DNA of 64,000 nucleotides from WSZJ01 sp964590435 (lineage in GTDB: Bacteria > Planctomycetota > MHYJ01 > WSZJ01). This document shows, one piece after another, positions 1-7,198 of this stretch (position 1 is its first letter; each line of letters opens with the position of its first letter). The stretch covers positions 133,804 to 197,803 of the forward strand of contig CAZPWT010000042.1 in NCBI GenBank assembly GCA_964590435.1, in the 5' to 3' direction. Position numbers and translations under genes: made by a program. A model generated the notes under the pieces. It ran no database searches and had not been told where the DNA came from. It worked only from the letters and a program-made list of their open reading frames with translations.

Positions 1-405
1 TCGCAGGAGCTGGCCGCGAAGAAGGGCGAGGAGTGCAAGGAAGGCGTGAGCAAGTGCGAAGAGACGCAGAAGATGCTGGGGGTCACGGCGGAGCAGGTGA
101 AGGCGATGTCCGGGAAGGACCTGATGGTGGCGATGCTGATGGCCAAGGCGAAGGCGATGATGGAGAAGGCCAAGGCGGACGGCTGCTGCGACGAGAAGAA
201 GGAGGCAGCCGCCGGGGAGAAGAAGGCCGACCCGATGGCGATCTCGGACCTGAAGATCGACGGCGACAAAGCCACGGCGAAGTGCCCGCTCGGGATGCCG
301 CTGGCGTTCGTGAAGGAGAAGGACGCCTGGAAGATGGACATCACGGCGATGCTGGAGAAGGACTGCTGCGAAGGCGGCAAGTGCGAAGAGAAGCCGAAGG
401 AGTAG
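1..405 (+). CDS. Lys/Glu/Cys-rich hypothetical protein, 5' end outside window
   Basis: The frame is open from the first base, so the N-terminus is probably cut off by the window edge; the GTG at 46 is only a possible internal start. The visible 134 codons are rich in Lys, Glu, Ala and Met, with scattered cysteines including two CC pairs (DGCCDEKK and KDCCEGGKCEEK near the end). This could suit metal binding, but no family is recognised. A short hydrophobic-charged segment near the C-terminus (PLGMPLAFVKEKDAWKMDITAM) resembles the folded end of small DUF4878-like proteins, so a periplasmic origin is possible. It is followed by a clear intrinsic terminator, so it ends its transcription unit. 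Confidence 0.6.
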   Translation, partial: SQELAAKKGEECKEGVSKCEETQKMLGVTAEQVKAMSGKDLMVAMLMAKAKAMMEKAKADGCCDEKKEAAAGEKKADPMAISDLKIDGDKATAKCPLGMPLAFVKEKDAWKMDITAMLEKDCCEGGKCEEKPKE

Positions 406-426
406 TCTTCGTCCGCTGACGATCCG

Positions 427-462
427 GACGCCGGGCGGGATTCCTGCCCGGCGTCTTTTTTT
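427..462 (+). terminator. Rho-independent terminator
   Basis: GC-rich stem (GACGCCGGGCGGGA pairing with TCCTGCCCGGCGTC, one G-U pair, 1-nt gap between arms) followed by seven Ts. It lies 22 nt after the stop codon of the first gene. Confidence 0.9.
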
Positions 463-470
463 GCATACGC

Positions 471-476
471 TATGAT
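471..476 (+). promoter_or_regulatory. -10-like TATGAT, 6 nt before GTG start
   Basis: TATGAT lies exactly 6 nt before the GTG of the MMPL gene and no Shine-Dalgarno sequence intervenes. It fits the leaderless pattern repeated through this window. Confidence 0.55.
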
Positions 477-482
477 CGCGGC

Positions 483-3164
483 GTGAGCCGCTTCTTCGCC
501 GCCCTTCACGAATTCGCCTGGCACCGGCCGCGCGCGGCGGCGGGGCTGATGGGGCTGCTGACGGCGCTCTCGGTCCTCGCGATGCTGCGTCTGCGCTTCT
601 CGAGCGACATCTCCGACGTCCTCCCCGCGGACTCCCCTTCCGTGGCGGCGGTGCAGGAGGTGATGAAGAACTTCTCGTTCACGGGGCAGATGTTCCTGCT
701 GGTCGAGAAGCGCGACGCGGGGGCGACGGACGCAGCGGCGATGCGGCTGGCGGACGCGGTGGGGGCGCGGCTGTCGGGGCGGCCGGAGGTCTCGGCGGTC
801 GAGTGGAAAATCTCCGGGGAGTCGGAGCGGTTCATGGGCACTCTCGTCTCCGCGCACGGGCCGCTTCTCCTGTCCGACGGGGAGATGGACGCGTTTGTGA
901 AGCGGCTGGAGCCCGGGGAGATCCGCGCGGAGGTGAAGCGGAACCGGCAGCGGCTGGGGAGGCCGGGGCTGGGGATGACGGATGCGCTGATGGAGCGGGA
1001 CCCGCTGAGCCTGACGCAGGACTTCTTCGTGAAGCACCTCGCGGCGGGGCGGCCCGCGGGGAACTACGACGCGGCGAGCGGGTATTTTTTCAACGCGGAG
1101 CGGACCGCGCTGGTGATGACGGTGGAGGGGACGACGCAGCCGCAGGACGTGGGGTTCTCGAAGCGGCTGGTGGCGATGGCGGAGGCGGCGGTCGCGGAGG
1201 CGCGGCGGGAGGTGCCGGAGGCGGCGGGGTGGAGCGTCTCGATGGCGGGCGGGTACCCGGTGGCGGTGCAGAGCGAGGCGTCGATCAAGTCAGACCTGAA
1301 AATCAACATGCTGACGTCGCTTCCGCCGGTTCTGATCATGCTGCTGATTTCGCTGCGACGCTGGTCGAGCCTGCTGATCGGCGCGGTGTCGCTGGCGGCG
1401 GGGACGCTGTGGACGTTCGGGCTGGCGGGAGTCGCGTACGGGCACCTGACCGGGGTGACGGTCGGGTTCGCGGGGCTGCTGGGCGGCATGGGGATCGACT
1501 ACACGATCCACATGTTCCACCGCTACCGGTACGAGCGCGAACACGGCGCGACGGTGCGCGACGCCTCGTTCCGCACGTACGCCGGGACGGGGCCCGGGGC
1601 GTTCATCGCCATGATCACGACCGCCGCTTCGATCCTGTGCCTCTGGGTCAGCCGCTTCCGCGGCCTCCGTGAATTCGGGACGCTCGTGGGCGGCGGCGTG
1701 CTGCTCGTGTTCGCCGCGACGTTCCTCGCGATCCCGCTTTTCACGAGGCTCGAGAAGGACGGGGGCCCGAAGCGCGACATCCCGGGGTGGGTGGTGGCGG
1801 GGTGCTGGGCGCTGTTCGCGGGGTATTTCGTGCTGTCGGTGCAGTTGCTGTCGGCGCTGGGGGTGGTGGTGGCGGCGAGCTGCCTGCTCCTGATGACGGC
1901 GCCAGGGACGCGGGCGACGCTGGGGCTGGTCGTGGGGCGGCCGGCGGCGGCGATGGCGCTGGCGGGGGCGCTGACGGCCGTCTCGCTCGCGGCGATGTCG
2001 CGCCCGCCGCTCGGGCTTCCCGAGCGCGAGACGGACATGAACAACCTGCGGCCGGAGGACGACCGGCTGCTGGCGATCGAAGCGCGGATGAGGGCGGCGT
2101 TCGGGACGGGGAACGACCCGGTGCTGGTGCTCGTCCGCGGCGCGACGGAAGACGAGGCGATGGCGAAGACGGAAGCTGTGGCGCGGGCGGTCGGAGCGCT
2201 GCCGGGCGGCGTGGTGCAGTCGATCCTGCCGTTCGTCCCGTCGGCGGCGAGCCAGAAGCGCGCGGCGGAGCGGCTGGCGAAGGTGGACGCGGGACGGGTG
2301 ATCGCCGACCTCGACCGCGCGCTCGACGCCGAGGGGTTCGAGCCGGCGGCATTCGAAGGGGCGCGGGCGTGGCTGCGCTCGCTGCTCGCGGTGCGCGAAC
2401 CGCTCCGCCCGTTCTCGTTGCGCGACCCGTTCTTCGACTCGGTCCGCGGGCGCTTCCTCGACCGCGACGACGCGGGGGCCGTCCGGTCGCTCGTCTGGTT
2501 CACGCCGGACCGGCCGCTTCATGTGAGGGCCGAACGCGACCGGGTGTTGTCCGGACTGCGCGCCTCGGCGCAGGGCGCCTGCCCGGACGCGGTGCTCTCC
2601 GGATTTTCGGCGGTGGTGCAGGAAGTCGACGACCGGATCGGGCCCGACATCTTCTGGTCCACGCTGGCGGGCGGGGGCGTGAGCATCCTGCTCGCGTGGG
2701 TGCTCTACGGCTCGTTCCGGTGGATGGCGGTCTCGATCCTCCCGGCGTTCATCGGGACGTTCTGGTTCCTGGCGTGCCTCAAGCTCATGGGCATGCGCAT
2801 GAACTACATGAACCTGATCGCGTTCCCGATCCTGGCCGGGATGGCGACCGACAACGGGCTCTACCTCGTCGAGCGCTTCCGCGAACTCCGCCGCTCTAGC
2901 GCGATGGAAACCGTCTCCTCGCTCTGGCCCAGCCTCACGCTGACCTCCCTCACCACCGTCGTCGGCTTCGGCAGTCTCGCGTTCTCGCAGAACCGCGCGA
3001 TGCGCAGCCTCGGCGTTGCGTTCTCGGTCGGGATGATCTGCTATTTGTTCGCCTCGTTGCTGGTGCTGCCGCCGGTTTTGAAGTGGCTGGAGGTTAGGGA
3101 GGACGGGGCGGGGGGAGACGACGTCGAAGGTCGAAGGTCGAAGGTTCAGGGCGATCCCTCGTAG
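483..3164 (+). CDS. MMPL/RND-family exporter
   Basis: An 893-residue inner-membrane protein with the internal duplication of MMPL/RND transporters. Each half has one N-terminal transmembrane helix or equivalent, a large periplasmic loop and a five-helix bundle. The signature helices GGMGIDYTIHMFHRYR (about residue 337) and AGMATDNGLYLVERFR (about 783) carry the conserved acidic residue of the proton relay. The family moves lipids, hopanoids or hydrophobic molecules across the inner membrane; size and shape are closest to HpnN-like members, but the substrate cannot be read from sequence. Its last 13 codons run through a (GTCGAAG)3 heptamer array, so the natural C-terminus may have been altered by repeat insertion. 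Confidence 0.9.
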   Translation: MSRFFAALHEFAWHRPRAAAGLMGLLTALSVLAMLRLRFSSDISDVLPADSPSVAAVQEVMKNFSFTGQMFLLVEKRDAGATDAAAMRLADAVGARLSGRPEVSAVEWKISGESERFMGTLVSAHGPLLLSDGEMDAFVKRLEPGEIRAEVKRNRQRLGRPGLGMTDALMERDPLSLTQDFFVKHLAAGRPAGNYDAASGYFFNAERTALVMTVEGTTQPQDVGFSKRLVAMAEAAVAEARREVPEAAGWSVSMAGGYPVAVQSEASIKSDLKINMLTSLPPVLIMLLISLRRWSSLLIGAVSLAAGTLWTFGLAGVAYGHLTGVTVGFAGLLGGMGIDYTIHMFHRYRYEREHGATVRDASFRTYAGTGPGAFIAMITTAASILCLWVSRFRGLREFGTLVGGGVLLVFAATFLAIPLFTRLEKDGGPKRDIPGWVVAGCWALFAGYFVLSVQLLSALGVVVAASCLLLMTAPGTRATLGLVVGRPAAAMALAGALTAVSLAAMSRPPLGLPERETDMNNLRPEDDRLLAIEARMRAAFGTGNDPVLVLVRGATEDEAMAKTEAVARAVGALPGGVVQSILPFVPSAASQKRAAERLAKVDAGRVIADLDRALDAEGFEPAAFEGARAWLRSLLAVREPLRPFSLRDPFFDSVRGRFLDRDDAGAVRSLVWFTPDRPLHVRAERDRVLSGLRASAQGACPDAVLSGFSAVVQEVDDRIGPDIFWSTLAGGGVSILLAWVLYGSFRWMAVSILPAFIGTFWFLACLKLMGMRMNYMNLIAFPILAGMATDNGLYLVERFRELRRSSAMETVSSLWPSLTLTSLTTVVGFGSLAFSQNRAMRSLGVAFSVGMICYLFASLLVLPPVLKWLEVREDGAGGDDVEGRRSKVQGDPS
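3123..3150 (+). repeat. Solo heptamer array (GTCGAAG)3
   Basis: Three perfect copies of GTCGAAG followed by GTTCAGG, inside the 3' end of the MMPL reading frame. The same unit forms the arms of the element at 34088-34337. No inverted partner was found within 350 bp. Confidence 0.8.
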
Positions 3165-3223
3165 GGACTCGATTCTTAGCTTTCGCGGGTCCTCGGCAGC
3201 GGCGCTGCGCAGCGGCGCTTCCC

Positions 3224-3481
3224 TCGGCCATGACGCCCTCGGGCCGGCGTGGGACCGGCTCGAGCCGGGGCAGCGCGCGACGCTGGAGGCGGAGTGAGAG
3301 GCGCTGAAGCGCGACGAGAGCCGCGCGCAAGAAGCACGTGGACGACGGCCTGGCGGCGTTGCGGGAAGCGCTGGAGTACGGGATGGACCCGGACAACCTG
3401 AAGTCCTCGGAGAGCGACCTGGCGCCGCTGGCGGCCGACCCGCCATGGAAGGAAGTCTCGGAAACGCGCCCGGAGAAGTAG
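3224..3481 (+). pseudogene. Relic of the C-terminal tail of a Ser/Thr kinase or TPR protein
   Basis: Two stretches of coherent protein in different frames. The first reads HDALGPAWDRLEPGQRATL, then an in-frame TGA (3295-3297), then EALKRDESRAQ. After a frameshift the second reads GLAALREALEYGMDPDNLKS followed by DLAPLAADPPWKEV. The pattern (Leu-rich helix, G-x-D, DPDLAPL-like, W/F-K) is the usual end of planctomycete-type kinase or TPR proteins. It is decayed and has no start. It occupies most of the gap between the MMPL gene and the methyltransferase. Confidence 0.6.
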
Positions 3482-3485
3482 CCGA

Positions 3486-4247
3486 TTACCGGGGTTTGCG
3501 AGCGACTGCCACGAGCCGCGCCGCGTTCACGCCGTACTCGCCGCCCGCGAGGCTGCCGAACAATTGGATGTCCGCAAACCCCGCGGTTTCGAGGCGGTCC
3601 TTCAATTCCTGCCCCGAGTAAACCGTGTGGTGGAAGCGGAACGTCCGCGACTTCCCGTCCTTGATGACGACCCACTCGTTCCGGATCCGCGTCCACGAAT
3701 CGAAGATCTCGTGCCGCTCGACGAGCCATCCACCGCCCGGCAGCCGCTGCGAGGTCGTCGGCTGGAAGATCTTCGCGAGCCGCTCCTTGCCGTTCAGCTC
3801 GATCACGAACACCCCGCCCGGCTTCAGCGACTCGTGCACGTTCCGCAGCACGAGCAGGTCCTCCCCTTTCTCGTCGAAGTACCCGAACGACGTGAACAGG
3901 CTCAGCGCCAGGTCGAACGCCGCCGTCCGCACGAAATCGCGCATGTCCGAGGCCACCCACTCGACCTTCACCTTCGCCGCCTTCGCCCGCGCCTTCGCCT
4001 TGTCCATCAGGAACCGCGTCCGGTCCACGCCGGTCACGCGATACCCGCGCTTCGCCAGCTCCACCGCGGCTCTCCCCGGCCCGCTGCACAGGTCGAGCAC
4101 CGCCTTGCCGCGCGGCTTCGCGAGCTTCAGAAGCGCCGCGATCTCCGCGGGCGCCGCCTCGAACCGTTCCGGCGGGAACATGAACGGGTACGTCTCGCGC
4201 CAGAAGGCGTCGTCGTCGAACCACTCGCGGGGGCGGGACGAGCGCAT
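3486..4247 (-). CDS. Class I SAM-dependent methyltransferase
   Basis: 253 residues from the ATG at 4247. An in-frame GTG 21 nt upstream is possible but lies inside the preceding gene. Rossmann motif I is VLDLCSGPGRAAVELAKRG, followed by an acidic motif II end (VTGVDRT) and a motif IV-like FDLALSLFTSFGYF, typical of small-molecule methyltransferases of the Methyltransf_11/25 type. The substrate is unknown. It starts 2 nt after the stop of the SUFU gene, so the two are almost certainly translated from one mRNA. Confidence 0.85.
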   Translation of the reverse strand: MRSSRPREWFDDDAFWRETYPFMFPPERFEAAPAEIAALLKLAKPRGKAVLDLCSGPGRAAVELAKRGYRVTGVDRTRFLMDKAKARAKAAKVKVEWVASDMRDFVRTAAFDLALSLFTSFGYFDEKGEDLLVLRNVHESLKPGGVFVIELNGKERLAKIFQPTTSQRLPGGGWLVERHEIFDSWTRIRNEWVVIKDGKSRTFRFHHTVYSGQELKDRLETAGFADIQLFGSLAGGEYGVNAARLVAVARKPR

Positions 4248-4249
4248 CT

Positions 4250-5011
4250 TCAGAAGATCCCAAACCACTTCTTCCGGATCGAGGACTTCCGGGAAGGATC
4301 CAGGACCGCGGACATTCCGGCGCGGTCAAAGGGGTCAAGGAGGGCTTCGGTGCCCTGCTCGAGTTTCAGATTCAACTCGTCCTGCGTGATTCCATACAGC
4401 ACGTACAGGTGAACGGTGCGGCCATCCTTCATCGCGACCTCACCGACGACTTCACCCATCCCCACGGGAGGCAGGAGCAGCCAGCAGCACAGTTGTGTGT
4501 CCGAGAAGAACGGCTTTGGGGGATCACCGTTGGGCACGGTGTGCCCGAGCCCAAGCCAGCTCACGTGTTCATGCGGCAGACGGGCGAGTCGCTTCAACCA
4601 GCGCAACGGCCAGTACCAGCGTTCCAGATCCTGGGGAGGAGGGACCATGCTCAGTCCTTCGAATTTCCACCATTCGGGAAGGAACAGGACAAGTTCTGCG
4701 AATCGAAACTCATCCATTCCAGCGGGGACCGCCATGGGCAGATCGCTCATTCCTGTCGTGAACAGGGTCCAATAGTCCCGGCCATTTCCCGGAGGAATCA
4801 CGTGGACGTCGATGTGAACGAGATCGGAGACGATTTCGTGATACACGCTGGCCGGAGTACTGAAATGACGTGTCATGTGGCCGACAACTTCTTCCATGCC
4901 AATCGTCTGGGCCGGCGGCACCCATCCCGCCGCGCGGGGTGCGTGGCGGTAAATCGGGCTGCCGTTCGGCGTGCGCTCCGGCATCGGTAGGTCCGCGGAA
5001 TTTGAGGCCAT
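4250..5011 (-). CDS. Suppressor-of-fused (SUFU) domain protein
   Basis: 253 residues. The ATG at 5011 is preferred over the upstream TTG because GGAGG sits 6 nt before it. The segments YHEIVSDLVHIDVHVIPP, YWTLFTTGMSDLPM, FAELVLFLPEWW, and a late LLLPP...LYVLYGITQDEL are the conserved blocks of bacterial SUFU proteins. Their role is unknown; they occur as solitary cytosolic proteins or as immunity-like partners in polymorphic toxin loci. No toxin is next to it here. Instead it is translationally coupled to a methyltransferase. It is divergent from the gene at 5114. Confidence 0.85.
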   Translation of the reverse strand: MASNSADLPMPERTPNGSPIYRHAPRAAGWVPPAQTIGMEEVVGHMTRHFSTPASVYHEIVSDLVHIDVHVIPPGNGRDYWTLFTTGMSDLPMAVPAGMDEFRFAELVLFLPEWWKFEGLSMVPPPQDLERWYWPLRWLKRLARLPHEHVSWLGLGHTVPNGDPPKPFFSDTQLCCWLLLPPVGMGEVVGEVAMKDGRTVHLYVLYGITQDELNLKLEQGTEALLDPFDRAGMSAVLDPSRKSSIRKKWFGIF

Positions 5012-5101
5012 TCGTGCCTCCAATCGTCCCTGAATGGACGCAGGATACCGGGGCGGCGCGGCGAGGATGGATCACAATCTACTCCCGGCTTGTTCGCCGC
5101 G

Positions 5102-5107
5102 TAGAAT
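5102..5107 (+). promoter_or_regulatory. -10-like TAGAAT, 6 nt before ATG
   Basis: TAGAAT, 6-nt spacer (ctcacc), then the ATG at 5114; no Shine-Dalgarno sequence. Leaderless pattern. Confidence 0.55.
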
Positions 5108-5113
5108 CTCACC

Positions 5114-5629
5114 ATGCCTCCCGCCCCCCGCGAACGCCTCCTCGACGGCAAGGTCGGCGCCATCGAGCGCGCCGACATCCGCGCCGAGCGGCCCCGCGAG
5201 GTCGAACGCGTCGACGCGATCGACGCGCAGCTCGCTCCCCTCGGGTTCCGCCCCGTCGGCGACCTCGTCTGCACGCGCTTCCCCGACGTCCTGGGCCGGG
5301 GCTATGCGCGGGCCTCGGGGGACACGTGGGGCGGGCTGTTCTTCGGGCTCATCGAGACGTCGTTCGATTTCGTGACCGAATGGGAAGCGGCGTTCCTGAT
5401 GACGACGGTCAACGGGCGCGGCGAGGGGGACGACGCGAAGAAAGGGGTGTACGTGAGCCGGCTGCCGAAGCTCGGGTTCGACCGGCTCGTCGACCTGCTG
5501 GAGAAGCACGAGACGCGCAAGGCGGCGCTGTGCGCGAAGCTCGGCACGCCGCGCGCCACGCAGCCCGACCTGCGCGCGTTCGCCGCCGCCGTCGACCGCG
5601 GGATCGCGCGCCAGCTCGGCAAGGCGTGA
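5114..5629 (+). CDS. Hypothetical protein, 171 aa
   Basis: No family recognised. The N-terminal third is charged and probably helical (ERADIRAERPREVERVDAI). The centre has an alternating hydrophobic stretch with WGGLFFGLIETSFDFVTEW and AAFLMTTVNG, which suggests a compact alpha/beta fold. The end is helical (FDRLVDLLEKHETRKAALCA). There is no signal peptide or membrane helix, so it is cytosolic. The start is supported by the TAGAAT hexamer 6 nt upstream. It is divergent from the SUFU gene. Confidence 0.75.
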   Translation: MPPAPRERLLDGKVGAIERADIRAERPREVERVDAIDAQLAPLGFRPVGDLVCTRFPDVLGRGYARASGDTWGGLFFGLIETSFDFVTEWEAAFLMTTVNGRGEGDDAKKGVYVSRLPKLGFDRLVDLLEKHETRKAALCAKLGTPRATQPDLRAFAAAVDRGIARQLGKA

Positions 5630-5666
5630 CGATGCGGCGCTGAGGGACGCCGTCGGCCGGACCTCG

Positions 5667-5672
5667 TATCAT
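5667..5672 (+). promoter_or_regulatory. -10-like TATCAT, 6 nt before GTG
   Basis: TATCAT, 6-nt spacer (ccggcc), then the GTG at 5679 of the first TPR paralogue. Leaderless pattern. Confidence 0.5.
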
Positions 5673-5678
5673 CCGGCC

Positions 5679-7097
5679 GTGCACGGCGAACTCGCCTACG
5701 CTTTCCGCCACGCGCTCCTGCGCGAAGCGGCCTACGGGCTCCAGCTTCCCGGCGACCGCGCGCGGATTCACGAGCTGGCGCTCGCGGCGATCGAGGCCAT
5801 CTCGGGAGGCCGGCCGCCGGAACCGCCGCCGCTGGAAGCGCCCGGGGATCTCCCCTGCGCCGAACACCCGACGGACGCGTTCGCTGAGAATCTCGCGGAT
5901 CACGCCCGCCTCGGCGCTTCCCCCGGCCTCCCCGCGGTCCGGCGGCTTTACCTGCGCCGCGCCGCGGAGCACGCGGAGCGGCATTTCCTCGCCGCCGATT
6001 CGTTCCGGTTGTGGCAACTCGTCGCAGAAGCGCTGGACGGCCCGGGGCGGGGAGAAGCGCTCCGGCGGGCCGCGATGGCGGCGATCCGCGCCGGGCGGGG
6101 CGCCGCGGCGGGGCCGCTTTTGGAGCAGGCGATTGCGATCCAGCGCGAGGCCGGCGAACGGCGCCTCGAGGGGCTGGCGTTCGGGACGATGGCGATCCTC
6201 CACCACGACATGGACCTGGGAGACGAGTCCGAGACCGCCTACCGCTCCGCGATCGCCCTTCTCACGGAAGCCGGCGACCGGAAGGCCGCGAATGCTGCGC
6301 GTTCGAACATGGCTTCGTTTTTCCGGACGCAAGGACGCCCGGAAGAGGCGGAGCGGGAGTTCGAGGAGTCGATGGCGGTCCTGCGGGAACTGGGGGACCG
6401 CCGGGCGCTGGGGATCGCGCTCGGGAACCTGGGGATCCTCTACCTCGAGACCGGCCGGCTCGAAAAGGCCGAAGCGACGCTGCAGGAGGCGCTTCGACTC
6501 GACCGGGCGGTCGGGAACCTGCGCTCGGAGGGGATCGCGCTGGGAAACCTGGCGAGCCTTTACCGGTCGAGCGGCCGCGTCCGCGAGGCGGAGGAAACAT
6601 ACCGGCAGTCGCTTCATCTCGCCCGCAGGACCGGGAATTCCTCGAACCTGGGGAGCATCCTGTCGGGGCTGGCGCTTCTCTTCAATGAGACGGGGCGCGC
6701 GGATCTTGCGGAGCAGACTTACGGGGAGGCGCTTGCGGAGTACCGGAATTCGGGGCAGCGAGGGGGCGAGGGGATCGTGTTGGGGAACCTGGCGATCGTG
6801 CACCGGGGTGCGGGGCGGCTGGAGGAAGCGGAAGAGGCGTTCGTGAAGGCGCTCGAGATTCACCGCCAGTCGGGCAACCGGCGGTCGGAGGGGGCGCATT
6901 CGTGCGACTACGCGATGCTGCTGCTCGAGCGGGGCCGGCGGCAGGAGGCGCGGGAGATTTGGCGGCGCGGGTACGCGGGGCTGAAGGAACTGCGCGACGA
7001 GGTCCTGGCGGAGCAGGTGCGGGAAGGGATGCTGCGGGAATGCGCCCAGGCGGGCGTGGAGCCGTTCGACTCGGGCCGCGATCCGATCGGGGAGTAA
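5679..7097 (+). CDS. TPR protein, orphan STAND-tail paralogue 1
   Basis: 472 residues. The first 45 carry the paralogue head, here AYAFRHALLREAAYGLQLPG then DRARIHELAL. In large cyclase/kinase/STAND ATPases this helix closes the ATPase-associated winged-helix region just before the TPRs. An Ala/Pro-rich linker and a helical domain (to about 150) follow, then about seven 40-residue TPR units with the pattern LGNLAxLYxxxGRxxEAExxYxxAL and a short charged tail. There is no ATPase, kinase or cyclase domain. It is probably a protein-interaction scaffold or a sensor half acting in trans. It is the most diverged full-length member of the array and lies upstream of a hybrid histidine kinase. Confidence 0.85.
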   Translation: MHGELAYAFRHALLREAAYGLQLPGDRARIHELALAAIEAISGGRPPEPPPLEAPGDLPCAEHPTDAFAENLADHARLGASPGLPAVRRLYLRRAAEHAERHFLAADSFRLWQLVAEALDGPGRGEALRRAAMAAIRAGRGAAAGPLLEQAIAIQREAGERRLEGLAFGTMAILHHDMDLGDESETAYRSAIALLTEAGDRKAANAARSNMASFFRTQGRPEEAEREFEESMAVLRELGDRRALGIALGNLGILYLETGRLEKAEATLQEALRLDRAVGNLRSEGIALGNLASLYRSSGRVREAEETYRQSLHLARRTGNSSNLGSILSGLALLFNETGRADLAEQTYGEALAEYRNSGQRGGEGIVLGNLAIVHRGAGRLEEAEEAFVKALEIHRQSGNRRSEGAHSCDYAMLLLERGRRQEAREIWRRGYAGLKELRDEVLAEQVREGMLRECAQAGVEPFDSGRDPIGE

Positions 7098-7126
7098 TCG
7101 CCGAAAAATCCCGGAGGCCTGGCTGG

Positions 7127-7132
7127 TATACT
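7127..7132 (+). promoter_or_regulatory. -10-like TATACT upstream of histidine kinase
   Basis: TATACT about 65 nt before the kinase ATG at 7199. Unlike most genes here this would give a real 5' leader. No -35 is obvious. Confidence 0.4.
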
Positions 7133-7198
7133 TTGCGCCATTATCGGGGTTGGGGCCGCAGTTCTTTTTTCGCTGGGTCTGCCAACGGGATCTTCACC

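Noticed and set aside
1290..3446. Long antisense open frame (about 700 codons) opposite the MMPL gene; similar ones oppose the histidine kinase (6908-9364) and the Ser/Thr kinase (31060-33891)
   Set aside because: Composition-driven frames in high-GC DNA. Their translations are Arg/Pro/His-rich without family patterns, and the opposite strand encodes clear proteins.
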